Source of the DNA: Bacillus sp. HF117_J1_D
GTDB lineage: Bacteria; Bacillota; Bacilli; Bacillales; Bacillaceae_C
Direction of reading: 5' to 3'
NCBI GenBank assembly: GCA_009928435.1
Contig: JAABNQ010000018.1
Location: forward strand, 1-57,060
Length of the DNA stretch: 57,060 bases
Positions 27,666 through 36,930 of the stretch are shown here, piece after piece; position 1 is the stretch's first letter; every line of letters starts with the position of its first letter. The position numbers and the translations under genes are program-made. Under the pieces are notes generated by a model. The model searched no databases and was not told the DNA's origin. It saw nothing but the letters and a program-made list of their open reading frames with translations.

Positions 27666-28853
27666 ATGATTGAATTATCACATCGGGTGTCTAAAGTTAC
27701 ACCTTCATCCACATTGGCTATAACAGCGAAAGCAAAAGAATTAAAGGCGAGCGGCCTCGACGTGATTGGGCTTGGCGCTGGTGAACCTGATTTCAATACT
27801 CCAGAAAACATTATTCAAGCGGCATACCGTTCCATGGAAGAAGGACATACAAAGTATACACCTGCTGGCGGACTTGCCGAATTGAAGAAGGCGGTCATTG
27901 GAAAATTCAAAAGGGATCAGGGCCTTGATTATCAAGCTTCCGAAATTATTGTTACAAATGGAGCAAAGCATGCCCTTTACACACTTTTCCAAGTCATCTT
28001 GAACGATGGGGATGAAGTGATTATCCCAACACCGTACTGGGTTAGCTATCCTGAGCAAGTAAAATTGGCAGGAGGAGCGCCGGTTTTTATCAATGGGGAA
28101 GAAGCTAACCACTTTAAAATTAACGGAAAACAGCTTGAAGATGCGATAACGCCAAAAACAAAAGCTGTGATTATTAACTCTCCAAGCAATCCGACAGGTA
28201 TGATTTACTCTAAAGAAGAACTAGCTGAGATTGGTGAAGTATGTAAAGTACATAATATATTGATCATCTCTGATGAAATATATGAAAAGCTTTTATATGG
28301 CGACAATGAGCATGTTTCAATAGCGCAGCTGTCACCTGAATACAAGGATTTAACGGTCATTATTAATGGCGTGTCCAAATCGCATTCTATGACTGGTTGG
28401 AGAATTGGATATGCAGCAGGGAATGAAAAAATCATCAAGGCGATGACAGATCTTGCAAGTCATTCAACGTCCAATCCTACTACCACGTCCCAATATGGTG
28501 CGATTGAAGCCTATAATGGAACCCAAGAATCCGTTGAGAAAATGAGACAGGCTTTTGAGAAACGAATGAACATTATTTTCGAGAAGCTCACAAGTATACC
28601 AGGTGTAACTTGTTTGAAACCTCAAGGGGCATTTTATCTATATCCAAACGTCAAAGAAGCAGCTGAAATTTCCGGTTTTAAGGATGTAGACAGCTTTGTC
28701 GAGGCTTTGCTTGAAGAAGCTCTGGTAGCTGTGGTTCCTGGCTCCAGCTTTGGATCGCCCGAAAATATTAGGCTCTCCTATGCTACATCGCTTGAATTGC
28801 TGGAGGAAGCAGTTAACCGCATTCATTCTTTTGTCGAGTCTAAACAAGATTAA
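27666..28853 (+). CDS. aspB: Aspartate aminotransferase
   Basis: PLP enzyme that interconverts aspartate/2-oxoglutarate and oxaloacetate/glutamate. Class I aminotransferase: VIGLGAGEPDFNTP near residue 35, NSPSNPTG in the middle, and the PLP lysine in NGVSKSHSMTGWRIGYAAG. Length 395 from ATG 27666 (27660 is also in frame), close to the 393 of B. subtilis AspB, to which it is very similar. It probably shares the ypmB message. asnS, the next gene in B. subtilis, is absent here. Confidence 0.95.
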   Translation: MIELSHRVSKVTPSSTLAITAKAKELKASGLDVIGLGAGEPDFNTPENIIQAAYRSMEEGHTKYTPAGGLAELKKAVIGKFKRDQGLDYQASEIIVTNGAKHALYTLFQVILNDGDEVIIPTPYWVSYPEQVKLAGGAPVFINGEEANHFKINGKQLEDAITPKTKAVIINSPSNPTGMIYSKEELAEIGEVCKVHNILIISDEIYEKLLYGDNEHVSIAQLSPEYKDLTVIINGVSKSHSMTGWRIGYAAGNEKIIKAMTDLASHSTSNPTTTSQYGAIEAYNGTQESVEKMRQAFEKRMNIIFEKLTSIPGVTCLKPQGAFYLYPNVKEAAEISGFKDVDSFVEALLEEALVAVVPGSSFGSPENIRLSYATSLELLEEAVNRIHSFVESKQD

Positions 28854-28872
28854 TTTATTTTTGTAACTTAAG

Positions 28873-28899
28873 CCACGTGCAACTTGTGCGTGGTTTTTC
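28873..28899 (+). terminator. Terminator after aspB
   Basis: Nine-pair stem (28873-28881 with 28885-28893, two G-T pairs) followed by TTTTT. Confidence 0.7.
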
Positions 28900-29035
28900 C
28901 ATCGAAGAGCTTAGGTGAAAGGCGGTTCTTCGAATTGAACCGGAATTATTTACAAACTAAGTATGGTTGCTGAACTAAAAGTTAATTTAGTCAGGACAAA
29001 GCGGTTTCCACGCTAGTAAAGACGAGGTGCTGAAT

Positions 29036-29737
29036 ATGGATAAAGATATAATCGTGTCGTGGATGGAAGCCGGTATGATTCAAGTCCCGAATCTTTTATT
29101 GCAAAAGTATAAGCAGATCGGTTTGGATGAGAAAGAATTAGCATTACTATTGCATATTATGTCATTTATTGAGTCAGGAAATGGTTTTCCTACACCTGAA
29201 CAATTGGCTGAAAGAATGACAATCAATACGAGTGAATGTTCCACTCGGTTAAGAAAACTTGTTCAGATGCAGTTTCTTTCAATTGAGGAAGGAATGTCGG
29301 AAGATGGAATCCATTTTGAGACCTATTCATTAAGTCCATTATGGGTAAAACTTGCTGATGAGTTGCAATTCGAGAAGAAACAGAGCGACTTAAAGCAAAC
29401 CTTACATGAAGAAAATAATTTATATACTATTTTTGAGCAGGAATTTGGAAGGCCGCTATCTCCAATGGAATGCGAAAATCTAGCCATGTGGCTTGATGAC
29501 GATGGACAGGATCCGATACTGATCAAAGCAGCATTGAGAGAGGCGGTATTGGCGGGTAAGCTAAGCTTTCGTTATATAGACCGCATTTTATTCAATTGGA
29601 AAAAAAACGGAGTCCGTACAATCGAGCAGGCAAGGATGCAGGGCATACAATTCAGGCAAAAGTCAAAACAGCCTGCACGGCCGGCATCAGAAGCATCGTC
29701 CAAGACCATCCCGTTTTATAATTGGCTCGAACCATAA
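29036..29737 (+). CDS. dnaD: DNA replication initiation protein DnaD
   Basis: Loads with DnaA and DnaB at oriC and in replication restart to recruit the helicase. The 233-residue protein has the N-terminal winged-helix DDBH1 domain (FPTPEQLAERMTINTSECST) and the C-terminal DDBH2 domain ending in the YxxxIxxxW motif, YIDRILFNWKKNGV. ATG 29036 follows GACGAGGTG; the GTG at 29027 is part of that site. It runs on to nth after 25 bases, as in B. subtilis. Confidence 0.95.
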   Translation: MDKDIIVSWMEAGMIQVPNLLLQKYKQIGLDEKELALLLHIMSFIESGNGFPTPEQLAERMTINTSECSTRLRKLVQMQFLSIEEGMSEDGIHFETYSLSPLWVKLADELQFEKKQSDLKQTLHEENNLYTIFEQEFGRPLSPMECENLAMWLDDDGQDPILIKAALREAVLAGKLSFRYIDRILFNWKKNGVRTIEQARMQGIQFRQKSKQPARPASEASSKTIPFYNWLEP

Positions 29738-29762
29738 CCAATGGCAATGGAAGGTGACGCAT

Positions 29763-30431
29763 ATGTTAAATAAACAGGATATCCGGTTTTGTATAGATAC
29801 AATGGGAGAAATGTTTCCAGAAGCAGAATGTGAACTAAACCATTCAAATCCGTTTGAACTCGTTATTGCTGTTTTATTATCGGCACAATGCACAGATGTA
29901 CTTGTCAACAAAGTAACAAGATCGCTTTTTAAAAAATATAAAACCCCAGAGGATTACTTACAGGTTTCTGTAGAGGAACTGCAACAGGATATCCGATCAA
30001 TAGGACTTTATCGTAATAAGGCGAAAAACATACAAAAATTATGTCTATTGTTATTGGAGGAATATGGGGGAGAAGTGCCTCAAGATCGGGATGAGCTTGT
30101 TAAATTACCTGGTGTTGGGCGCAAGACTGCGAATGTGGTTGTTTCTGTAGCTTTTGGCGTTCCTGCCATTGCCGTTGATACGCATGTTGAACGTGTTAGC
30201 AAGCGGTTGGCATTTTGTCGCTGGAAAGACAGTGTATTAGAAGTTGAAAAGGCACTAATGAGAAAAATACCGGAAGAACTATGGTCTGTAAGCCATCATA
30301 GAATGATCTTTTTTGGAAGATACCACTGTAAAGCTCAAAATCCTCAATGTCATATTTGCCCTTTACTTGATATTTGCAGGGAAGGGAAAAAAAGAATGAA
30401 GAAGAAAGATGCTGTCGCATTAAAGAAATAA
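29763..30431 (+). CDS. nth: Endonuclease III
   Basis: DNA glycosylase and AP lyase for oxidised pyrimidines. The helix-hairpin-helix LPGVGRKTANVV carries the catalytic lysine, the aspartate follows in AVDTHVERV, and the C-terminal 4Fe-4S loop has C-x6-C-x2-C-x5-C (CKAQNPQCHICPLLDIC). Length 222. ATG 29763 follows AAGGTGA. In B. subtilis ypoC and ponA come next; here the nth terminator is followed by the convergent ponA with no ypoC. Confidence 0.97.
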   Translation: MLNKQDIRFCIDTMGEMFPEAECELNHSNPFELVIAVLLSAQCTDVLVNKVTRSLFKKYKTPEDYLQVSVEELQQDIRSIGLYRNKAKNIQKLCLLLLEEYGGEVPQDRDELVKLPGVGRKTANVVVSVAFGVPAIAVDTHVERVSKRLAFCRWKDSVLEVEKALMRKIPEELWSVSHHRMIFFGRYHCKAQNPQCHICPLLDICREGKKRMKKKDAVALKK

Positions 30432-30444
30432 AAAATAGATGACC

Positions 30445-30467
30445 AACGGGCTTAGTGCCCGTTTTTT
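30445..30467 (+). terminator. Terminator after nth
   Basis: AACGGGC-TTAGT-GCCCGTT followed by four more T. Confidence 0.85.
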
Positions 30468-30589
30468 GCTTCGGCCAATATCACGATCAAAATGGCAAGT
30501 ATTCAGCTTTTCCTGGATAGTAATCTTCAAGCTCAGACAGAAAGCAAGGGCAATCGGTCGTTCCGCCGGTGAGATCCACAAATATAAAA

Positions 30590-30630
30590 TCAGTCGGAGA
30601 GAAACGAAAAAACTGTTTTTCTCCGACTGA
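30590..30630. terminator. Terminator after ponA, possibly bidirectional
   Basis: TCAGTCGGAGA at 30590-30600 pairs with TCTCCGACTGA at 30620-30630; on the reverse strand a T-rich stretch follows. It lies 34 bases past the ponA stop. The DNA between nth and this hairpin (30468-30589) shows no gene. Confidence 0.7.
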
Positions 30631-30663
30631 TTTACTTAAGGGGCTTTCTAGACAGCCTCATTT

Positions 30664-33351
30664 TTATTCATTATCTTCCTCACGGCCATCAGGGACTACA
30701 TTGGTTGGTGTTTCAGGATTATCAGGTTCCTTATCCTTAGTATCATCTTTATTGTCATTTCCAGGATTTTGATTTCCAGGATTTTGATTTCCAGGATTTT
30801 CATTGTCGTCGTTATTCCCATTATCCCCTGGCTGCTGTCCATTGTTTTGATCTTGTTTTCCATCATTTTTGTCCTTATCAGGCTCTTGGTCCTTATTTTG
30901 ATCGTCATCTTGCTTGTCTGGATCATCTTGGTCCTCAGAATCCTGATCTTCCTCATCTTGCTGGTCTTCCTCTTCTTCGTCCTCATCTTTTTCATCTTCG
31001 TCAGACGGAACTGTGACACTGGCTGTTCCAGCAGCACTTCGTTGTGAATCAGAAACTGCTACAACTTGTATTCCGTAGGTTTCACCCGGTTCTACCGAAC
31101 TGATGGTGTATCCAGTATCAGTTGTTGTACCGAGGTCCTTTTTCTTGCCGCCTCCAAGGTCAACCTGCACGCTGTATTTCACGTCTTTATCAGAATGACT
31201 CCATGAGAAAACAACTTGTTTTCCGTCCTTGTCATATTTTCCGTTCACAGATGGTGCATCCAGTTTATCGTATGTCTGGGACACTTCTGTTGGCTGCGTG
31301 CCTGCGACAAATAACTCGTATACAATATTGCTTTCAGGAGTATGCTTACTTGGCTTCTTGGCAGGATTGGAACCTTTTTCAACGGCAGCCTTTACTACAC
31401 TCTTCGGCATGGTAAAATCAGGTGTTTCAATATCTGCTGACACGTGGGTCATCAGGTTTTTGAACAACTGCTGAGAAATGGTCAAGTCTTTTGGCAGGAT
31501 TGGATTCTTCCTGTTCTCATAACCTGTCCAAACGGCGATTGTATAATTCGTTGTATATCCGGCGAACCAAGAGTCCGGAGAGCTTCCAGCTGGAATGTTA
31601 TTCTCTAACATCTCTTTTTCGGTATAGTTAGTTGTACCAGTTTTTCCAGCTACTGGTAACCCAGGAATAGCCGCGGCTCCACCAGTAGCACCAGCCTTAC
31701 CCGAAAGCACGTCTTTAAGCATATCCGTGACCATGTAAGCTGTAGAATCCTTCATGGCAACTTCCGGCTCCACTTTATTCTTGATTTCCGTTTCTTCATC
31801 CATTAGAACGATCTTTTTCACCGTATGCGGTTTATTGTACATCCCGTTATTGCCAAAGGCTGCATAAGCACCGGCAAGAGTCATAGGGGAAGGATGCTGT
31901 TTACCGCCGCCGATTGAGTCTGCTTCCACAAGATCAGGATCGTTCAATCCCAGCTTTTCTGCAAACTGTTTGACATTTTCCTGTCCTACTTCATGAAAAG
32001 CCTTTAAAGCCGGGATATTTCTTGACATATATAGTGCTTCGCGCGCAGACATTTGGCCTAAATGGGTTCTATTGTAATTATTGATTGGTGTACCATCTAA
32101 GTAAGTATACGGTTCGTCCACAATTTGCTCATAGGTAGACCAATTGAGATATTCAATAGCAGGGCCATAATCAAAAATCGGTTTTGCAGTAGATCCCGGC
32201 GTTTTATCTTTCAATTGTGTAGCGAAGTTTCGTCCGCGCTTAACCTCTTGGTTCCTGCTGCCTCCGATTGCCCTTACTTCCCCTGTTTTTGTATCCATCA
32301 ATACGATTCCAGCTTGGAATTTGTCGTCCGGATATTGGATGACTTCGTCCGTAAAGAGCATATTTTCGGTGTGTTTCTGTGCATCCGGATCAAGGGTTGT
32401 ATAAATTTTCAACCCATCTGCAAAGACATTATAGTCTCCCATTTCTTCGACTTCCCTGATGACTTGATCCACAAAAGAATCATATTTATAAGATTCTGTT
32501 TGGTTCTCCTCTTGGGGAACGAGTGTTTCAGCAACAGAAATCTTCTGTGCTTTTTCCATTTGTGCTTTGCTGATTTTGCCATGCTGATGCATCAATGCTA
32601 AAACGATGTTTTTCCTTTTATCCGCTTTTTCAAGATGTTTATATGGATTATAATTGTTCGGGCTTTGCGGAAGTCCTGCCAAAAATGCTGCTTCCTGCAA
32701 CTCCAATTCATCAAGGGTTTTATTAAAATAGAACTTTGAAGCTGTTTCAATACCGTGAATCCCGTTGGAATAATAGATTTTATTCACATACATCTCAAAG
32801 ATCTGATCTTTTGTGTAATTATTTTCAAGCTGGATAGATAGCCATGCTTCCTGCGCTTTTCTTTTCAGTGTTTTTTCGTCAGAAAGGAAAGAGCGTTTAA
32901 CAACTTGCTGTGTTAAGGTAGAAGCTCCTTCAGAACCGAAGCCCCGTGAAAAATTCGCCAGGACAGCGCCGGCAAGCCTCTTGATATCGATCCCATGATG
33001 CTTATAAAAGCGTACATCTTCTGTAGCTAAAACAGCATCCTTCACCTGTTTAGAAATATGATCAAATTCAACATAATCACGTCGTTCTGCTCCTAGTGTC
33101 GTAAATACCTCTCCGTTAATATCCAGCAATTGAGATGCAACGGGATCAACTAGCAATTGCTTATCTAGTTTGGGGGTATCCTTAACATACCAGGCAAACG
33201 TACCGGCACCAGCCGCCAAACCTACAAATGCAAGAATCAAAAAAACCACAATCACTTTCTTGAAAAAGCTTTTTTTCTTGCCTTTATTTTGCTTTTTATT
33301 GGCACCCACTTTACGGCGCCGTTCTGTCCGAGATTGATAATTCTCTCCCAT
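30664..33351 (-). CDS. ponA: Penicillin-binding protein 1A/1B
   Basis: Class A PBP that polymerises and cross-links peptidoglycan. Short basic cytoplasmic tail, membrane anchor at residues 31-53, GT51 transglycosylase with EDVRFYKHHG (111-120) and GASTLTQQ (142-149), transpeptidase with STAK (388-391), SRN (444-446) and KTGT (571-574), then a fibronectin type III-like domain (about 690-775). The last 110 residues are low-complexity Asp, Glu, Gln and Asn, with three NPGN units coded by a 15-base tandem repeat. Length 895, near the 914 of B. subtilis PonA. It follows recU after 41 bases and is probably co-transcribed. Confidence 0.97.
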   Translation of the reverse strand: MGENYQSRTERRRKVGANKKQNKGKKKSFFKKVIVVFLILAFVGLAAGAGTFAWYVKDTPKLDKQLLVDPVASQLLDINGEVFTTLGAERRDYVEFDHISKQVKDAVLATEDVRFYKHHGIDIKRLAGAVLANFSRGFGSEGASTLTQQVVKRSFLSDEKTLKRKAQEAWLSIQLENNYTKDQIFEMYVNKIYYSNGIHGIETASKFYFNKTLDELELQEAAFLAGLPQSPNNYNPYKHLEKADKRKNIVLALMHQHGKISKAQMEKAQKISVAETLVPQEENQTESYKYDSFVDQVIREVEEMGDYNVFADGLKIYTTLDPDAQKHTENMLFTDEVIQYPDDKFQAGIVLMDTKTGEVRAIGGSRNQEVKRGRNFATQLKDKTPGSTAKPIFDYGPAIEYLNWSTYEQIVDEPYTYLDGTPINNYNRTHLGQMSAREALYMSRNIPALKAFHEVGQENVKQFAEKLGLNDPDLVEADSIGGGKQHPSPMTLAGAYAAFGNNGMYNKPHTVKKIVLMDEETEIKNKVEPEVAMKDSTAYMVTDMLKDVLSGKAGATGGAAAIPGLPVAGKTGTTNYTEKEMLENNIPAGSSPDSWFAGYTTNYTIAVWTGYENRKNPILPKDLTISQQLFKNLMTHVSADIETPDFTMPKSVVKAAVEKGSNPAKKPSKHTPESNIVYELFVAGTQPTEVSQTYDKLDAPSVNGKYDKDGKQVVFSWSHSDKDVKYSVQVDLGGGKKKDLGTTTDTGYTISSVEPGETYGIQVVAVSDSQRSAAGTASVTVPSDEDEKDEDEEEEDQQDEEDQDSEDQDDPDKQDDDQNKDQEPDKDKNDGKQDQNNGQQPGDNGNNDDNENPGNQNPGNQNPGNDNKDDTKDKEPDNPETPTNVVPDGREEDNE
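30761..30802 (-). repeat. 15-base tandem repeat in the ponA tail
   Basis: Two perfect copies of a 15-base unit (30761-30775 and 30776-30790) and a partial third (30791-30802) encode repeated NPGNQ. Such in-frame repeats can change copy number without breaking the gene. Confidence 0.85.
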
Positions 33352-33392
33352 TAATAATCCTCACTTTCCGTACCGCTGTATCCTTATCACTT

Positions 33393-34004
33393 TTAGAAAG
33401 AATAGAGGTTCCGTAAGATTTTTAAATAATCGATTCTTGGTGCCCATCCTATTTCAATGGAATGCCCATATGCTTTTAATTCCTGTTTCGTGATTGATTT
33501 GCGCCCGCCATTTTTCATGCGGTCCCAAAATTTGAATAAATGCTCGCTTTCAAGCAAAAAGATCTCTTCTGAAGCTGAAAAACGAATAATGACAAAAGCA
33601 ATTCCATTTTGTTGAATGACATTTTTCATGTGGTCTATCTGGTGTTCATGAATATTTTTTAATGGAAAGGATGTAGTGCTTTTTGTCTCTTTTGCCTCGA
33701 AATCAATATATTTCCCATTGGATATTCCATTATAATCAGTTGTTGATGCTTGGCGAAAGTATGCTTCCTTGATAACGGCTGTGCTTCTCTTGGCGTAATC
33801 AACATGGACGATTTGAACAGGCGTTGGCTTTTTATGGATGACAGCCAGCCCATTAGTTAAATAATATTGATTTGTCTCGTTTAAATCTTCTTCCAGTGTC
33901 ATACCCCTATTACTATAAATAATATCTTTATTAGGAGACTTTGCTTTTTTCACTGTTTTAGGCTGCGCCACATATTTCCGCCCTGTAGGATAATGAAATT
34001 CCAT
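33393..34004 (-). CDS. recU: Holliday junction resolvase RecU
   Basis: Cuts Holliday junctions in recombination and chromosome segregation. The 203 residues follow B. subtilis RecU closely: [39 protein letters not shown] (nuclease-fold acidic residues, with D and E/K of the PD-(D/E)XK site), and the closing [16 protein letters not shown]. First gene of recU-ponA, as in B. subtilis. Confidence 0.96.
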   Translation of the reverse strand: MEFHYPTGRKYVAQPKTVKKAKSPNKDIIYSNRGMTLEEDLNETNQYYLTNGLAVIHKKPTPVQIVHVDYAKRSTAVIKEAYFRQASTTDYNGISNGKYIDFEAKETKSTTSFPLKNIHEHQIDHMKNVIQQNGIAFVIIRFSASEEIFLLESEHLFKFWDRMKNGGRKSITKQELKAYGHSIEIGWAPRIDYLKILRNLYSF

Positions 34005-34028
34005 GATTTATCCCCCTTATAAAACTAA

Positions 34029-34037
34029 ATTATATCA
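34029..34037 (-). promoter_or_regulatory. Extended -10 promoter of recU-ponA
   Basis: On the reverse strand TGATATAAT is a perfect extended -10, about 25 bases before the recU start codon. The -35 is weak. Confidence 0.5.
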
Positions 34038-34104
34038 CAGGCATTGTATAAAAATATGGAACTTTAGTACATATTAAAGAGAAAATGATTTGGAGCAAAT
34101 AGTG

Positions 34105-35088
34105 ATGAAGCCCGATAGTTCATTTTACAGGATTCAATCCAATGAACATTTTATTATAAATCAAATTAGACAGGAAGAGTATAGAGGAAATAAAGATAAT
34201 ATTTCAAGGACAAAAGCCTATCAACGCTATTTTTTGAAAAATCCAGAAATAGCATGGGCGTTTTTGGCCTCGATGGTTTCAAGGAATACCGGCTGGAATA
34301 TGGGAGATCTATATGGAGAAGTAATCCCAGATCTGCTTGACGAAAAGATCCGAAAAAGACTTTTTCTTACATTGGAAAAAGCGAATTGGATCATTTTTAA
34401 AGATGCCTTTCCTCAACTGCTTTTATATCAATATTCAAAAAAGGTTGGGGGCCCCATGTTCCATTTGCTTCAGTATTTTAATGTTTCGAGCTTTATGCAA
34501 TATGAATGGCAGCTTTTTTGGGCAACGGGCGATAGGAAGCGGCTGCTGTATGCTCTGATTGTCAACGAACAGCATGTCATTCAACAACCGGTTATTTTAC
34601 ATCCATCATCTAAATACAAAATATTTCGTTCGGCATTTTTTATTTTTCAAGAGCTTTTCCATTTCAATTGTATTGTTTTTCCGACAGTAAATGGCGAGTT
34701 ATACGGAGAGAGTGTAGTTCAATTCACAAAGATATGGAAGAGGATTAGTTTAGGAAAACGCCTTTCCTCTATCTTGTTTGATCCTGATCTTTACCCGCGT
34801 TTTCTCCATTTCGCTATCAACACAGAGCCTACCGGTTCACGTCATGATTATGAACAGTATGGTTATGAAAGAAGGAGGCGGAAGACTCCTTTTATTAGAG
34901 CGGTAGTGCCTATGATTGAACATCAGGGAAGGCAGATGGAAGACTGGTCTATCCATCATTACCCAAAGCCGGGATGGGAGAAACCTCCTTTCTCGAGTCC
35001 GTCAGTTGCGTTGACAAATTGGTTTTACCAAAAGGATGAACAAATAGAATTGTATTATCTTGCAAAGCGGTTGCTATCAAAACGATAA
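34105..35088 (+). CDS. yppC: YppC, DUF2515 protein
   Basis: A 327-residue protein of unknown function, diverging from recU as in B. subtilis. Family DUF2515 is inferred from position, size and the pattern NPEIAWAFLASMVSRNTGWN and the late GWEKPPFSSPSVALTNW. No signal peptide or catalytic motif is evident. ATG 34105 has TTGGAG about 9 bases upstream; the in-frame TTG at 34090 overlaps this site. Confidence 0.83.
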   Translation: MKPDSSFYRIQSNEHFIINQIRQEEYRGNKDNISRTKAYQRYFLKNPEIAWAFLASMVSRNTGWNMGDLYGEVIPDLLDEKIRKRLFLTLEKANWIIFKDAFPQLLLYQYSKKVGGPMFHLLQYFNVSSFMQYEWQLFWATGDRKRLLYALIVNEQHVIQQPVILHPSSKYKIFRSAFFIFQELFHFNCIVFPTVNGELYGESVVQFTKIWKRISLGKRLSSILFDPDLYPRFLHFAINTEPTGSRHDYEQYGYERRRRKTPFIRAVVPMIEHQGRQMEDWSIHHYPKPGWEKPPFSSPSVALTNWFYQKDEQIELYYLAKRLLSKR

Positions 35089-35226
35089 CAACCTGTCGAA
35101 AAGCGCTCTGATGTAAAAAAATGAACACTTTGTTTGCCGATTTGCTTCTAGTTTTGTCAGTCTGGAAGGAAGTTGATTGGTAAGGGAGAATACGTTATCA
35201 AACAAGTCTGGACGGAGGAGATAACG

Positions 35227-35433
35227 ATGAATATGAAAGATTGTCTCAACAGGCTGGCGGAAATCAAAGAGCAGTTGGATTTGTTGGAGGAACAAGTTTG
35301 CGAAAGAGTGCGAAGCGAAGAGGTGAGTGAAACCGCCGCTATGAATCGTGAAAGAAGATGTGTAGATAAGAAGCTTGCTCAATTGGAACTAAAGAGTGCG
35401 AGAGAGAAATTAAAGCAATACCATGTTTCATAA
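35227..35433 (+). CDS. yppD: YppD-like small protein
   Basis: A 68-residue highly charged, helical protein, likely coiled-coil (NRLAEIKEQLDLLEEQVCER). ATG 35227 follows CGGAGGAG. Position between yppC and yppE and size match B. subtilis YppD; no function known. Assignment is by synteny more than by sequence. Confidence 0.65.
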   Translation: MNMKDCLNRLAEIKEQLDLLEEQVCERVRSEEVSETAAMNRERRCVDKKLAQLELKSAREKLKQYHVS

Positions 35434-35536
35434 AGCCGTCTTGAAATACAGCTTGTAAGGGTATAAGATGATAATGCAGTTAGTCGCATCAGACAGCTCT
35501 GTTCAGCTGTAAATCGAGAGGGCGGGCTGAAGAAAT

Positions 35537-35914
35537 ATGAAACATAACCATTTGGAAGAAATGACAAGGCAATTGCTCGAATACAATCGTCAGGCAGCAG
35601 AATCCTATCACCGTTGCCGTAAAACCGGAGAACAGGGTGATTTTTATAAAGAGGTAAAGCCATTTGCTGATAAAGTCAAAGCAATGAGTGAGAAATGGGA
35701 ACAGGAAGCGGTTCAATGGGTGGCTGATATAAGGCCCAAGAATCTGTATCCCTTACAAATAAAGAACACTGCTGAAAATCTACAAATGGTATCCGTCAGA
35801 GCATTTTTTCCAGATACAAGCTTAAAAAAATTCAAGAGCCATATTCAATCGATTGAATATGTATTGGAGCGAACCCTTGAAGAAATAAAAGAAAGCAAAT
35901 CCCAGGGCGGTTGA
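35537..35914 (+). CDS. yppE: YppE, DUF1798 protein
   Basis: A 125-residue helical-bundle protein of family DUF1798 (structures exist for the B. subtilis protein, function unknown). Features: RQLLEYNRQAAESYHRCRK near the N-terminus and KSHIQSIEYVLERTLEEIKE at the C-terminus. Its last codons lie inside a 17-bp hairpin shared with the convergent yppF. Confidence 0.82.
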   Translation: MKHNHLEEMTRQLLEYNRQAAESYHRCRKTGEQGDFYKEVKPFADKVKAMSEKWEQEAVQWVADIRPKNLYPLQIKNTAENLQMVSVRAFFPDTSLKKFKSHIQSIEYVLERTLEEIKESKSQGG

Positions 35915-35934
35915 TCCGGGATTTGCTTTCTTTT
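35887..35934. terminator. Bidirectional terminator overlapping yppE and yppF ends
   Basis: A perfect 17-bp stem (35887-35903 with 35918-35934) covers the last nine codons of yppE and the stop of yppF. Confidence 0.9.
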
Positions 35935-36142
35935 ATGCTTCCGTTTTAATAGCGCTTTCAAAATCTACATCTACATTGTAAGCTCCCAATGCTTCTAATT
36001 CACGAACAATGCACCGGTATTCCTTTAGGGTTATTTCGTTATTAATATAAGTCTGTTTAGCAAAGTCCAACAATTGACATGTGTCCTCAATAGAGTATGA
36101 CCTTTTTTGGAAAAACTTTTCCTTTAATTCGTGAATTGTCAT
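35933..36142 (-). CDS. yppF: YppF-like protein
   Basis: A 69-residue acidic helical protein (TIHELKEKFFQKRSYSIED, then TLKEYRCIVRELEALGAYN). This matches the YppF family; function unknown. ATG 36142 is chosen because the GGGAGGT site is 7 bases away, while the ATG two codons earlier touches it. It converges on yppE as in B. subtilis. Confidence 0.82.
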   Translation of the reverse strand: MTIHELKEKFFQKRSYSIEDTCQLLDFAKQTYINNEITLKEYRCIVRELEALGAYNVDVDFESAIKTEA

Positions 36143-36275
36143 GAACATACCTCCCAGGCTTTTTTCCATAGTAACATAAATTTTTTGATTTTCTTTTTAA
36201 TAGAAAAGTAAGACTTCCGACAAAGGAAAAGAAAAATCGACATTTTTTGTATGCGTTCCCAATTGAGCGTTTATC

Positions 36276-36302
36276 ACTGATCACTTCAAAATGCATATTT
36301 TA
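36276..36302 (+). promoter_or_regulatory. Possible sigma-K promoter of yppG
   Basis: AC at 36276-36277, a 16-base gap, then CATATTTTA at 36294-36302, which matches the sigma-K pattern mACm-16-CATAnnnTA in full. It lies 37 bases before yppG. No experiment behind it. Confidence 0.5.
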
Positions 36303-36338
36303 TATGTAGAGAAATTTTGAAGAAGGAGGATAACCTTG

Positions 36339-36785
36339 ATGTACTACATGGGAAGGAATGCACCTTTATTATCTCTTTATCACCGCATGTACGCTCCTTA
36401 TCATACGGGCTATGGGATGTATCCCCCTCATAATGGCTATTACCAACCAGCTCCACAAATGAATCATATGTATCCTCAACAGCAATATGTAAATCAGCCT
36501 CAAGGTGGTCATAACATACCGAGTCAATTATTTCACAATCCGTTGCAGACTGAAGAAGATCAGCTGCTAGCCCAGTATCAAGTTGAACATACTCAGCCTT
36601 ATCAAATTCCTAAGTTTCCAAAACAGGCGCAGCCAGGTCATTTCAACTCATTTTTGAATTCATTTAAATCTCAAAGCGGTTCTCTTGATTTAAATAAAAT
36701 GATGGATACTGCAGGCCAAATGATGAATGCTTTGACACAGGTTTCAAACATGGCAAAAGGTCTGGGGGGATTTTTTAAATCGTAA
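36339..36785 (+). CDS. yppG: YppG-like spore coat protein
   Basis: A 148-residue protein with an N-terminal half rich in Tyr, Pro, His, Gln and Gly (typical of coat proteins that are cross-linked) and a conserved C-terminal end, LNKMMDTAGQMMNALTQVSN then MAKGLGGFFKS, which defines the YppG family. B. subtilis YppG is a coat protein found by localisation studies. Site AGAAGGAGGA precedes ATG 36339 (TTG 36336 is also possible). A sigma-K-like promoter is just upstream. Confidence 0.85.
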   Translation: MYYMGRNAPLLSLYHRMYAPYHTGYGMYPPHNGYYQPAPQMNHMYPQQQYVNQPQGGHNIPSQLFHNPLQTEEDQLLAQYQVEHTQPYQIPKFPKQAQPGHFNSFLNSFKSQSGSLDLNKMMDTAGQMMNALTQVSNMAKGLGGFFKS

Positions 36786-36930
36786 ATCCAAGATGTTGTG
36801 ATCTGGTACTCTCAGATACGGACTAAAAGTTCGCCTGTACTGGATAACACCGTCTTGAATCACTGTAAAGCGCTATATGATGTGGTTCTCGATGAGGATA
36901 GAATGAATTCACAACTTCATTTCCTAGAAC

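Noticed and set aside
32125-32601. 158-codon forward frame inside ponA
   Set aside because: Antisense to the transpeptidase gene, no start signal and no similarity recognised.
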